This document shows, one piece after another, positions 9,040 to 16,946 of a stretch of 47,542 bases of DNA; the first letter of the stretch is position 1; each line of letters opens with the position of its first letter. Origin of the DNA: Acidobacteriota bacterium (GTDB taxonomy: Bacteria > Acidobacteriota > Terriglobia > Terriglobales > Acidobacteriaceae); the NCBI GenBank assembly GCA_021780075.1, contig JAJXZL010000041.1, forward strand, positions 1 through 47,542, in the 5' to 3' direction. The position numbers and the translations under genes were made by a program. Under the pieces are notes generated by a model, which was not told where the DNA came from, searched no databases, and worked only from the letters and a program-made list of their open reading frames with translations.

Positions 9040-9600
9040 GTGGCTACCGAGGACTTAACGACACCCGCATCTCAGTGTGCGGTGCCCGGCACGCCAATCC
9101 TGGAAATTGGCTACACCCCGCGCCTCGAAATCGTCGCGGATTTCTTGACGCGTGACGCAGTGCGCATCCGTCCAGGAATGCCTGCACGGATCACGGACTG
9201 GGGCGGAGACACACCCATTCCCGTCCAGGTAAGAATGATCGAGCCCGGTGGCTTCACCAAAATCTCGGCGCTGGGCGTCGAAGAACAACGCGTGAATGTC
9301 ATCTGCGACTTCACGGGTGACTCTCACGGAATGGAAGACGGCTACCACGTCGGGACTCGTGTCATTGTCTGGGCCGGCAAGAACGTTCTGCTTGTTCCCT
9401 CGAGTGCAGTCTTTCGCTCGTCAGCCGACTGGGCCGTATTCACCGTGAAGGATGGAAGAGCCCGCAAGACCATCGTGCAGATTGGGCATCGTGGAGATGT
9501 CCATTGGGAATTGAACAGCGGCCTTCAACTCGGCGATCATGTCATCACCCATCCCAGCGCAGACGTGGATGACGGCGCTCGCGTGCAGGAATCCCCTTAG
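9040..9600 (+). CDS. Truncated HlyD-type (membrane fusion) efflux adaptor, C-terminal part only
   Basis: 186 residues from a GTG start nine bases after the hexosaminidase stop. From about residue 17 it matches the C-terminal beta-barrel and membrane-proximal domains of HlyD/MacA-type periplasmic adaptors: PGTPILEIGYTPRLEIVADF, GMPARITDWGGD, PGGFTKISALGVEEQRVNVI, and a final IGHRGDVHWELNSGLQLGD. The usual N-terminal anchor, lipoyl half-domains and helical hairpin (~200 residues) are absent. There is no signal peptide, so the product could not reach the periplasm. It is most likely a gene remnant that still holds an open frame. Together with the ATPase remnant at 4738-4960 it suggests a former ATPase-permease-adaptor operon, now interrupted. 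Confidence 0.8.
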   Translation: MATEDLTTPASQCAVPGTPILEIGYTPRLEIVADFLTRDAVRIRPGMPARITDWGGDTPIPVQVRMIEPGGFTKISALGVEEQRVNVICDFTGDSHGMEDGYHVGTRVIVWAGKNVLLVPSSAVFRSSADWAVFTVKDGRARKTIVQIGHRGDVHWELNSGLQLGDHVITHPSADVDDGARVQESP

Positions 9601-9644
9601 CGATAGCTCCGCTTTCCAATTCGAACGAATGTGGATAAAGAATT

Positions 9645-9733
9645 TGGTGCCCGGAGGGGGACTTGAACCCCCACGTGCGGTTAAGCACTGCGGATTTTAA
9701 GTCCGCTGCGTCTGCCAGTTTCGCCATCCGGGC
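9645..9733 (-). tRNA. tRNA-Leu (anticodon TAA)
   Basis: 89 bases with encoded CCA. The acceptor GCCCGGA pairs perfectly with TCCGGGC. The anticodon arm GCGGA-CTTAAAA-TCCGC gives TAA. A long variable arm (GTGCTTAACCGCAC) marks a class II tRNA, and the T arm has GTTCAAGTC. Its 3' end faces the accessory region 4.6-9.6 kb, but I find no duplicate of the 3' end near 4.6-5.1 kb. Confidence 0.97.
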
Positions 9734-9860
9734 TGGAAACAAATTGGCGCTAACTCCATGTTAGCCGAAGGGCCAGACCCGGCGCAGACCGTTTCATTCG
9801 CGCAGCTGCGGCTCAAACAGCGCGCCTGCGCGAATGCCGGTATACTCGTTACGATTCCTG

Positions 9861-10319
9861 CTACTGCGGACCGCGGAAGCAGATATTCTCCCCATCCAGC
9901 CGATACTCGGCCGAGCAGGTATCGCCCCCGCAAATCATCGCCTCGCCGGCGCACAACTGGCGACGCGTAATAAGTCCCAGGGTGCCGCAGCGCGGGCAGG
10001 ACATCACGGCTACGTAGGGATTTTCTACTTGACCCAGCTTCGACTGGTTTTCCAATACGAAAACCGTTCCGGGGTCCATTCGTTCGGGAATCCATTCTTC
10101 CAGAAACTGCAGGTCGGCTGGCATCCTTCCCTCCATAGGGTTCAGGTAGCAAAGCAGCGTCTCATCGTCTCCGCCGCTCTGTCGTGCAACAAATGCAGGC
10201 TGCGAATGGCTCGCCGGAACATGGGTCGCCCCGGTTGATGTGTAGTGTTGCTGGCGGCACGCTGGCTCGTCAATTGGAATCGGAGCTGGGGAGTATCGAG
10301 CCGGATTCCTGCTGCTCAT
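9861..10319 (-). CDS. Small zinc-ribbon-like protein of unknown function
   Basis: 152 residues. The ATG at 10319 overlaps the stop of the lytic transglycosylase gene as ATGA, which fixes the start and implies translational coupling. The first ~65 residues are Pro/Ala/Gln-rich and probably disordered. The folded part carries cysteines 108, 111, 123, 130 and 135 in SCPRCGTLGLITRRQLCAG and MICGGDTCSAEYR, a CxxC...C...C pattern likely to bind zinc. There is no signal peptide or membrane segment. I recognise no named family. Being coupled to a periplasmic murein hydrolase gene suggests co-expression, not necessarily a shared process. Confidence 0.75.
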   Translation of the reverse strand: MSSRNPARYSPAPIPIDEPACRQQHYTSTGATHVPASHSQPAFVARQSGGDDETLLCYLNPMEGRMPADLQFLEEWIPERMDPGTVFVLENQSKLGQVENPYVAVMSCPRCGTLGLITRRQLCAGEAMICGGDTCSAEYRLDGENICFRGPQ

Positions 10320-12700
10320 CTATCGTTGGCGCCTGCCGTCGATTCCATGTTGCCTGATGCGGCTGCCGCCTCGGTTCCCACGGATGCGTCAATGGCCTTA
10401 TAGGTCTCAATGTTGCGCAGGATCGCCTCTACATATTCGCGGGTCTGCGTAAATGGAATGGACTCCACAAACTCATCCATGCCCTGGTAGGGCCCGGCTG
10501 CCTCCCAATCCTGCACCCGGTTGTCGCCCGCGTTATAGGCGGCGAGCGCATACTCATCCACTCCGCCAAACCTGTCCAGCATCTTGCGCAGATATCGCGT
10601 GCCCAGGCGGATATTCGTCTCAGGGTTTAGCAGCTGGAAGGTCTGGAAGTGTGCGATGCCTTCTTCGCGCGCCATCGCTCTGCCCACAGACGGCAACAAC
10701 TGCATCAGCCCATAGGCGTTGGCATAGGAAATCACGGAGGGGTTGAACTCTGACTCCTGCCGAATCAGCGAAGCCACCAGATACGGATTCAAATTGTTCT
10801 TCGCCGACTCGGCCTTGATCGTGTCCCAGTACGGCTCCGGAAAAAGAATGCGCCAGTAGACCAGCGGAATAGCACTGATCGACGCGGTCGCAGCATAAGG
10901 CAGTGCCCGCTTTAGCGCCCGCATCGCGCGAAACGTTTCGCCGTAGGAAGCAAAAATCTGCGCTTCGGCCAGTGCGCTCCACGAATCCGAATCCGGGTCT
11001 GCGGCAATCTCCTGCGCAACGTACTCGTTCAGCCCCGCATTGGCCAGTACGCGCGCCTTGGCCAGATGCTCATTATCGTCGGGAAAGCTGTCATCCAGGA
11101 CAGGAACAGGTTGCGCCTTGAAGCGATCAAGCGCGGGCTTGGCCGCTGGCTGTACATTCCCCAGTGCGAGCAGTCGCTTGCGGGCCATTTGCGCGTAAAA
11201 AAAGTGCTGATATGCGCGAATGATGGCGCGGTAATTCGCTGCGGCCATCGCAGGCTTGTGGTCCTGCGTCTCATACAGCCGCCCGCGCCAGTAGAGCGCC
11301 GCAACCGTCTCCGTCGCCGCAGGATACTGCTGAATCTGATCGTCAAACATGCGCGCTGCATCGGCATAAAGCCCCTGCCGGTAGCTCAGCCAGCCTGCGC
11401 GCCAATGCGCCGCCGGCGCATAGCGGCTGTCAGGAAAATGCGCGGCAAGATAGCCGTAATACTCCACCGCCCTGGGATAATCGCGCTGCAGCATGTACAT
11501 ATTGCCGCTGGAAAAAAGCGCCTCCGCAAGCCACGCGCTGTGCGGAAAATCCGTCTCCATGCGCGTCACGATGCTTTGCTGCTCTTCCTCATCGCCGCGG
11601 TTGCGGGCCAGCTCCATCAGCAGGTAGAGCCGCCGCGCGCCATTGTCGTCCTGCGTCTCAGGCAGCGCTTCAGCCTCGGCCTTGCTCAGCCGTTTCAGCT
11701 TCAGATCGCAGGCTGCAGCAGCCACGGCAAATCCGTTTCTGCTGTCCACGGGAAGATCCGCCCGGCGCGCCAGCGCGTGATATTGCTCGCTGGCTTCGCT
11801 ATAGCGCCGCGCACGGTAGTAGGCATCGCCCAGGCTGCGCAGCTCTGTCACGCTTAGCGTAGATTCAGCGCCCTGCGCCGTCAGTTGTGCGCGTGCCATC
11901 TCCGCCTCATGGCTCAACGGATGCGTCAGCAGCACCTGTTTGAAGATGCCCACCGCCTCGTCCGTCTGCCCCAGCGCCAGGGCTACTTGTCCTCGCGCAA
12001 ACTGGTAGCCCGTGCGGTTCGCTGCGGGACCGCCGGCAGCAGCCGCAAGCACCTTCTGCGCGCCTGCCGCATCATTCATGGCCAGCAGAACGTTGGCCTC
12101 AAGCTCCGGTGCCTGTGCGTCGAAAATGCTGTCGGGATACCGCTGAGCAAAGCCACGCAGCAGCGCCTCGGCTGCCGCCTCGTTGCCGCCTTCGTGGTTG
12201 GCCTGTGCCGCTAGAAAGTCCGCATAGTCATCCAGCACGTCGCTCGTCTGCCCTGCCTGATGCAGGCTCGTCACTGCCTCGGCATAGCGCTTGTCAAGCA
12301 GGTAAGCGTGCCCCAACGCCAGATACGCCGCAGCCGCCGCGTCGCCCGTATGCTGGCGAGCATACGCGGTTACGCCGGCATAAGCCGCCGCTGTGCGCAT
12401 CGTGGCCAGTTGCTGCGCCATGGGCCGCAACTCACTCGACGCAATAAACGCCTGTCGGATGCGCTGCGTCCGGGCCGATCGCCGTCTCTTGATCCGTCCG
12501 CGGGTCTTCTTTGTCTTCTTGTTGGACTTGGCCGCCTTTTTGGCCCCGTGCATCGCGCCGGCCGAGGGCTTCCCTGCTTGCGTCACCGAATCACCGGAAC
12601 TCTGCCCGGCCACGGGCGTCACAACCATCAGCGCGGCCAGCAAGCCTGCGACCAGCCGCGCCGGCACCGACGCTGGACTTGAATGGATAGCGGCCCTCAT
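10316..12700 (-). CDS. Soluble lytic murein transglycosylase (Slt-type) with TPR-like superhelix
   Basis: 794-residue periplasmic enzyme cleaving peptidoglycan between MurNAc and GlcNAc with 1,6-anhydro product formation. A signal peptide ends near VVTPVAGQ, followed by a Lys/Arg-rich stretch (residues ~45-85: KKAAKSNKKTKKTRGR). Residues ~95-580 are alpha-helical repeats of TPR character (QAGQTSDVLDDYADFLAA; AEMARAQLTAQGAE; DYPRAVEYYGYLAAHF). The C-terminal SLT domain begins at NLNPYLVASLIRQESEFNP, where the Glu of RQESEFNP is the catalytic acid. It goes on with YGLMQLLPSVGR and ALAAYNAGDNRV. Length and order match Slt70-like proteins. The start is followed by a good leader but has a weak ribosome site. 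Confidence 0.92.
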   Translation of the reverse strand: MRAAIHSSPASVPARLVAGLLAALMVVTPVAGQSSGDSVTQAGKPSAGAMHGAKKAAKSNKKTKKTRGRIKRRRSARTQRIRQAFIASSELRPMAQQLATMRTAAAYAGVTAYARQHTGDAAAAAYLALGHAYLLDKRYAEAVTSLHQAGQTSDVLDDYADFLAAQANHEGGNEAAAEALLRGFAQRYPDSIFDAQAPELEANVLLAMNDAAGAQKVLAAAAGGPAANRTGYQFARGQVALALGQTDEAVGIFKQVLLTHPLSHEAEMARAQLTAQGAESTLSVTELRSLGDAYYRARRYSEASEQYHALARRADLPVDSRNGFAVAAAACDLKLKRLSKAEAEALPETQDDNGARRLYLLMELARNRGDEEEQQSIVTRMETDFPHSAWLAEALFSSGNMYMLQRDYPRAVEYYGYLAAHFPDSRYAPAAHWRAGWLSYRQGLYADAARMFDDQIQQYPAATETVAALYWRGRLYETQDHKPAMAAANYRAIIRAYQHFFYAQMARKRLLALGNVQPAAKPALDRFKAQPVPVLDDSFPDDNEHLAKARVLANAGLNEYVAQEIAADPDSDSWSALAEAQIFASYGETFRAMRALKRALPYAATASISAIPLVYWRILFPEPYWDTIKAESAKNNLNPYLVASLIRQESEFNPSVISYANAYGLMQLLPSVGRAMAREEGIAHFQTFQLLNPETNIRLGTRYLRKMLDRFGGVDEYALAAYNAGDNRVQDWEAAGPYQGMDEFVESIPFTQTREYVEAILRNIETYKAIDASVGTEAAAASGNMESTAGANDR

Positions 12701-12915
12701 ACTTTCACTTTAAGCTGCTTTCTCCCTTGAGCAACTGCGCTGAACCAGCAGCGTTACCACCGCAGCCTGCCTCTATAAGTCAGACCATCCTTGGGGCTGG
12801 TCCGTTAGCCGGACCGCCCGGTTTGGCGCCCCGCTGTGCCGTCCGTTACACTCATCTCTAAGGCACTCGACCCGTTAGCATCCGATCCTGGAAGGAATTC
12901 CCGCAACCAACTGCC

Positions 12916-13542
12916 ATGGAAACCATCCAACCTATTGCAGGAGAAAACGAGCAACATCCCGACGTGGCCCTGGTTGCAAGGGTCCGCGATGGTGATGTCT
13001 CAGCCTACGATACGCTGGTCCGCAAGTACGAGCGACAGATCTTCAGGATTGCGCAGCACATCACGCAAAACCGCGAAGACGCCGAAGACGTCATGCAGGA
13101 CGCGTTTCTCAAGGCGTACGAGAAGCTCGACCAGTTCCAGGGGAACTCGAAGTTTTACACATGGTTGGTGCGGATCGCAGTAAACGAGAGTCTGATGCGC
13201 CTGCGCAAAAGGCGTACGGGCAAAATGGTCTCGATCGACGAGGATGTCGAGACCGAGGAAGGCAGTGTCCCGCGCGACCTCGCCGACTGGGCTCCAGATC
13301 CCGAGCAGAACTACACGCAGTCAGAACTCGCCGAGATTCTGCGCAAAACCATCCAGGGCCTGCCTCAGGGATTTCGCATCGTCTTTGTCCTGCGCGATGT
13401 GGAAGGACTTTCTACGGAGGAAACGGCGGATACGCTCGGTCTAAGTATTCCGGCCGTCAAGTCGCGTTTGCTGCGCGCACGTCTCCAGTTGCGCGAACGG
13501 CTCAGCCGCTACTTCCGCAGGAAAAAGGGTGGTGAGAAGTGA
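12916..13542 (+). CDS. ECF RNA polymerase sigma factor (RpoE-like)
   Basis: 208 residues. Region 2 is seen at DGDVSAYDTLVRKYERQIF and AEDVMQDAFLKAYEKL; region 4 at LPQGFRIVFVLRDVEGLSTE and AVKSRLLRARLQLRERLSRY, a helix-turn-helix for the -35 element. The linker is fairly long and acidic (IDEDVETEEGSVPRDL). It overlaps the downstream anti-sigma gene by four bases (GTGA), a classic sigma/anti-sigma pair. The regulon cannot be read from this window. The ribosome site before the ATG is weak (GGAAGGA lies more than 20 bases upstream). The 215-base gap to the divergent transglycosylase gene should contain the promoters of both. Confidence 0.95.
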   Translation: METIQPIAGENEQHPDVALVARVRDGDVSAYDTLVRKYERQIFRIAQHITQNREDAEDVMQDAFLKAYEKLDQFQGNSKFYTWLVRIAVNESLMRLRKRRTGKMVSIDEDVETEEGSVPRDLADWAPDPEQNYTQSELAEILRKTIQGLPQGFRIVFVLRDVEGLSTEETADTLGLSIPAVKSRLLRARLQLRERLSRYFRRKKGGEK

Positions 13543-13775
13543 CCTGCTCTGAATTTCTGGCTCTGCTCGACGATCTCATCGACGACTCGGTAAACACCGA
13601 GACGCGCACTGAACTCGAAAGACACCTGCACGGCTGCGAGCATTGCGAAGTGACCTTCAACACCACGCGCAAAACGATTGAGATCTATCGCTCCCACGAA
13701 ATCTACGAGTTGCCCACCAGCCTGCGCGAGCGTCTCCACGCTGCCATCATGGCACGCTGCAAAAAGGGCTGCTGA
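13539..13775 (+). CDS. Soluble zinc-finger (zf-HC2 / ZAS-type) anti-sigma factor
   Basis: 78 residues, starting at a GTG that overlaps the sigma-factor stop (GTGA) with a GGTGGTGAG ribosome site in front. The core is ERHLHGCEHCEV, the HxxxCxxC zinc motif of zf-HC2/ZAS anti-sigma factors, with a preceding helix (FLALLDDLIDDSVN) and a C-terminal amphipathic helix (LRERLHAAIMARC). No membrane segment is present, so it is a cytosolic anti-sigma factor that probably senses redox or zinc state rather than an envelope signal. Its stop codon lies in the loop of the terminator at 13763-13787. Confidence 0.88.
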   Translation: MTCSEFLALLDDLIDDSVNTETRTELERHLHGCEHCEVTFNTTRKTIEIYRSHEIYELPTSLRERLHAAIMARCKKGC

Positions 13776-13787
13776 CGGCAGCCCTTT
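13763..13787. terminator. Terminator between convergent genes
   Basis: Perfect 10-bp stem (AAAGGGCTGC 13763-13772 with GCAGCCCTTT 13778-13787) and a five-base loop containing the anti-sigma stop codon. Read on the minus strand it is followed by a run of T (complement of 13761-13765), so it best serves the S10 carboxypeptidase; the plus-strand tail is short. Confidence 0.8.
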
Positions 13788-13799
13788 CGCATACTTCCC

Positions 13800-15341
13800 T
13801 CAGTGTTTGCTGTACATCTCCATCACATCCGTGCGCAGCTCCATGCGGCTAGACTCGCGCGTGTAGAACATGTGCCCGCCAGGAAACTCTCGCACAGCCA
13901 CCCGTGTCGCATCGCCCATCACCGGCATTTGGTCAACGGTCAACACCGACCCCATAAAGGGGCACGAGAGATCGTTCCAGCCGTGCACAATCATCACGCG
14001 CAGCTTCGGATCAGCCGCAACAGCCTGCCGCAGTTGCGAGGCAGATCCTCTGCGCAGCTCATCCCCTCCAACCCACAGGCGATTCACGTCATACGACAGT
14101 GCGTTGTACCGGGCATCCACCTTCCAGCCCACCGTCTGCGTCACAAAGTTCACCATCGCCGTAGTCATGGGAGCAATCATCGCCGCCAGAATCGGGTCGT
14201 TGGCTCTCTGCTCCGGAGCAAACGGAAAAGGATCAAACGAGGTCACATTCGAGTCGTACACCGAGCTCAGCTTGCCCTGTTCGCGGTATGCCTCCCGCAG
14301 ATACGCGCCCGTCTCCAACCGGCCGCCTGAGTACTTCACAAAGGCCGGGTCCAGCCCTGTCATCTCCGTGACCCGCTGAATCATCTTGTCGGTCGCCGCC
14401 TGGTCTGCGCGGCCCTTGATCAGCGTCGTCGCGTACTCGCCCATCGTGTAGGTAATCACGTCCCGCATCGCATCGGGCGTCAGCTTCTTCTGGCGCTCCA
14501 GGTTCGCCGCCGTAATTGAGGGCAGCGTCACCATCCACGGAATCGGCGACAGATCGCCATTGTCCTCAATTGTCGGATTCAGATACGGCGACACGAGCAC
14601 CACGCCGTTCATCGCAACGCCCAGTTGCGACTGCAGAAAATACGTCACCCGCGGCCCGCGAAAACCGCCGTAGCTCTCGCCCACCAGGTACTTCCGCGAC
14701 TCCAGCCGCTCGTTCTTCACCAGCCAGTCGTAGATCACGCGCGAAAGATACTCAATGTCCGGCTCCGTACTGTAAAACAGCTTCTTCGCTTCCGCCTCAG
14801 GAACCGTCGCCCGGCTGAATCCCGTGCCCACCGGATCAATGAACACCAGGTCTGTAAAGTCCAGCCACGTTCCCGGATTGTCTTTCAGCACCGCAGGGTC
14901 CGAGGGGCTGTCCCCTTCGTTTCCCGCCTGCAGATGCTTCGGTCCGATCGCGCCAAAGTTCAGGTACACGCTCGATGCTCCAGGACCGCCATTCATGGCA
15001 AAGGTCACTGGCCGATCCTTGCCCTCCATCGTGTAGGAGGTGACAACCACCTGCCCGGCCTCCTTGCCATCCTTATCGCGCACCGGCAACGCGCCGACGG
15101 TCACGGTGTAGTGCAACGTCTTGCCATTCAAATCCATGGTCTGCTGCGTATGCGCATCAGCCGGCAACGGCGGCAACGCCACCTTATCGGCTACCTTCTC
15201 GGCAGCCTTGTCCTTCTCTACAACAGGAGCCGGCTTGTCTCCCTGCGCCCACACACGCGCAGCCCCGGTTGCAACGCAAAAAACTGTGCATGCCACAACC
15301 GCGACGCGCCCCAGATGAGTTCTTAAGCGGAAAGCAATCAT
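13800..15341 (-). CDS. Exported serine carboxypeptidase, peptidase family S10
   Basis: About 513 residues from the chosen ATG at 15341 (MIAFRLRTHLGR), which opens a clean signal peptide ending near ARVWAQ. Alternative in-frame starts lie at 15356 and 15413; the last would overlap the divergent cyclophilin gene. A Lys/Glu/Ala-rich spacer follows the leader. Family S10 motifs are in order: FAMNGGPGASSVYLNFG (oxyanion region), YLVGESYGGFRGP with the catalytic Ser at about residue 223, MIVHGWNDLSCPF with the Asp, and FPGGHMFYTR with the His. It removes C-terminal residues from peptides, probably in the periplasm or outside the cell. Such S10 enzymes are common in acidobacteria. The gene ends at the terminator shared with the sigma/anti-sigma pair. 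Confidence 0.92.
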   Translation of the reverse strand: MIAFRLRTHLGRVAVVACTVFCVATGAARVWAQGDKPAPVVEKDKAAEKVADKVALPPLPADAHTQQTMDLNGKTLHYTVTVGALPVRDKDGKEAGQVVVTSYTMEGKDRPVTFAMNGGPGASSVYLNFGAIGPKHLQAGNEGDSPSDPAVLKDNPGTWLDFTDLVFIDPVGTGFSRATVPEAEAKKLFYSTEPDIEYLSRVIYDWLVKNERLESRKYLVGESYGGFRGPRVTYFLQSQLGVAMNGVVLVSPYLNPTIEDNGDLSPIPWMVTLPSITAANLERQKKLTPDAMRDVITYTMGEYATTLIKGRADQAATDKMIQRVTEMTGLDPAFVKYSGGRLETGAYLREAYREQGKLSSVYDSNVTSFDPFPFAPEQRANDPILAAMIAPMTTAMVNFVTQTVGWKVDARYNALSYDVNRLWVGGDELRRGSASQLRQAVAADPKLRVMIVHGWNDLSCPFMGSVLTVDQMPVMGDATRVAVREFPGGHMFYTRESSRMELRTDVMEMYSKH

Positions 15342-15411
15342 TGAAATACAATACATGGCCCGCGCCCGTGCTGGCAGGCCTAAACCCTCATGATTTACCC
15401 TCAAACTCGGC

Positions 15412-16134
15412 ATGAAACTTCAGTACGCGCTTCTCGTCTCAACCGTGGCAGCAGCTTTTGCCGCCTCGGCGTTCGCCCAGAACGCGGCCAAGCCCGCCGA
15501 GGACATCCCCGACGCGCCCACCGCCACCGCTGCAGCAATGATTCAGCCCAACGGCCCCCACGTCATCTTTGACACCTCCATGGGCCGCATCACCTGCCAG
15601 TTCTTCCAGAAGCAGGCACCCAAGGCCGTCGCCAACTTCATCGGCCTCGCCCAGGGCACAAAGGACTGGACCGACCCCACAACCAAAAAGATTCAGCACC
15701 ACAAGCCCCTCTACGACGGAACCACCTTCCACCGCGTCATTCCTGAATTCATGATTCAGGGCGGCGATCCCACCGGCACCGGCATGGGAGACCCCGGATA
15801 CACCTTTGAGGACGAGTTCGACCCCAACCTCAACTTCGACGTACCCGGTAGACTCGCCATGGCCAACTCCGGCCCCAACACCAACGGAAGCCAGTTCTTT
15901 ATCACGGAGCAGGCCTACGACTCGCTCAACCAGCACTACACCGTCTTCGGTCAGTGCGACGAGCCCAGCATCCTCGTCGTCAAAAGCATCGCTCGCGTTG
16001 AGCGCGACGGCGACGACAAGCCCCTCACGCCAGTCGAACTCAAGAAGGTGACCATCATCCCCGAGGGCCAGCCACTACCGCCTTCGCCGGCCCCGGCACC
16101 TGCGCCAGCGCCGGCCGACGCGCCCAAACCGTAA
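15412..16134 (+). CDS. Exported cyclophilin-type peptidyl-prolyl isomerase
   Basis: 240 residues. A signal peptide (MKLQYALLVSTVAAAF...ASAFAQ) is followed by a cyclophilin domain (residues ~45-215): FDTSMGRITCQFF, TFHRVIPEFMIQGGDPTGTG (the Arg-Phe-Met-Gln catalytic surface), LAMANSGPNTNGSQFFI. A Pro/Ala tail (PPSPAPAPAPAPAD) ends the protein. It catalyses cis-trans isomerisation of proline bonds in periplasmic proteins. It is divergent from the S10 peptidase and lies 83 bases before a second, leaderless cyclophilin that shares its diagnostic motifs, so the two probably arose by duplication. A palindromic repeat occupies the gap. Confidence 0.94.
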   Translation: MKLQYALLVSTVAAAFAASAFAQNAAKPAEDIPDAPTATAAAMIQPNGPHVIFDTSMGRITCQFFQKQAPKAVANFIGLAQGTKDWTDPTTKKIQHHKPLYDGTTFHRVIPEFMIQGGDPTGTGMGDPGYTFEDEFDPNLNFDVPGRLAMANSGPNTNGSQFFITEQAYDSLNQHYTVFGQCDEPSILVVKSIARVERDGDDKPLTPVELKKVTIIPEGQPLPPSPAPAPAPAPADAPKP

Positions 16135-16160
16135 TCCGCACCCGCTGACCCCAACAGATC

Positions 16161-16192
16161 TGGTGCCCCAGGTCTCGTTTTTGAGACCTGGG
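16161..16192. repeat. Dispersed palindromic hairpin, copy 1
   Basis: CCCAGGTCTC (16167-16176), loop GTTTTT, GAGACCTGGG (16183-16192): a perfect 10-bp stem in the gap between the two cyclophilin genes. Including the GGTGCC just before the stem, it is nearly identical to the element at 31056-31088. It has no T-tail, so it is unlikely to be a simple terminator. Confidence 0.75.
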
Positions 16193-16217
16193 AAACTACA
16201 CGAACACAGGAGCTTTT

Positions 16218-16748
16218 ATGGCACTCGCAGCAGGAACGTACGCCGTCTTCAACACCACTGAAGGCAACATCACCGTTCGCCTTTTCGAAACCGACGCGCC
16301 CATCACCGTCAAGAACTTCATTGACCTCGCCGAAGGCTCAAAGGAGTGGACACACCCCTCCACCCACGCCAAGTCCACCAGCAAGCTCTTCGACGGCACC
16401 ATCTTCCACCGCGTCATCCCCGACTTCATGATTCAGGGCGGCGACCCCACCGGCACCGGCATGGGCGGCCCCGGCTACCGCTTCCAGGATGAAACCAAGG
16501 GCTCGCCCCACAAGTTTGACAAGCCCGGCAAGCTCGCCATGGCCAACTCCGGCCCTGGCACCAACGGCTGCCAGTTCTTCATCACCGTCGCCCCCACCCC
16601 GTGGCTCACCGGCAACCACACCATCTTCGGTGAGGTCGTCGAGGGCCAGGAAGTCGCCAACAAAATCTCCCTCGTCCCCCGCGGGGGCCAGGACAAGCCC
16701 AAAACCCCCGTAGTCCTCCAATCCGTCACCATCCAGCGCATCAGCTAG
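16218..16748 (+). CDS. Cytosolic cyclophilin-type peptidyl-prolyl isomerase
   Basis: 176 residues without leader. The cyclophilin core is YAVFNTTEGNITVRLFETDA, TIFHRVIPDFMIQGGDPTGT, LAMANSGPGTNGCQFFITVA, and a closing NHTIFGEVVEGQEV. A good CAGGAG ribosome site precedes the ATG. It shares the MIQGGDPTGTGMG block and several flanking stretches with the exported paralogue just upstream, and the two probably share a promoter. It catalyses proline isomerisation during folding in the cytosol. A strong terminator follows 18 bases after the stop. Confidence 0.95.
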   Translation: MALAAGTYAVFNTTEGNITVRLFETDAPITVKNFIDLAEGSKEWTHPSTHAKSTSKLFDGTIFHRVIPDFMIQGGDPTGTGMGGPGYRFQDETKGSPHKFDKPGKLAMANSGPGTNGCQFFITVAPTPWLTGNHTIFGEVVEGQEVANKISLVPRGGQDKPKTPVVLQSVTIQRIS

Positions 16749-16766
16749 CCGGCAATTGCATTCCGG

Positions 16767-16810
16767 CAGCAAGGCCCCCATCTCAACAGGGATTGGGGGC
16801 CTTGCTGTTT
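16767..16810 (+). terminator. Rho-independent terminator after the cyclophilin pair
   Basis: Perfect 14-bp stem CAGCAAGGCCCCCA (16767-16780) with TGGGGGCCTTGCTG (16794-16807), 13-base loop, short TTT tail. It separates the cyclophilins from the tricorn gene. Confidence 0.88.
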
Positions 16811-16946
16811 CTGGCCCCACAGCCAGCGTTGTATGATTCCTCCACGGTTCGACCTGCCCATTCCGGTTCAGTCACGCACGTCTCGACGGAATCAGCTCGC
16901 CCGCAAAAAATCAGCTCGCTCTCAAGCCGATGGGGGTTCTCTGCAC

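Noticed and set aside
4596..9644. Integrated element at tRNA-Leu with att repeats
   Set aside because: No integrase, and no duplicate of the tRNA 3' end could be found at the left side, so only a possible hot spot is noted.
12799..12815. Small hairpin GGTCCG-TTAGC-CGGACC in the gap before the sigma-factor gene
   Set aside because: Only six base pairs and no conserved context; could be chance in GC-rich DNA. It may still mark a control site.
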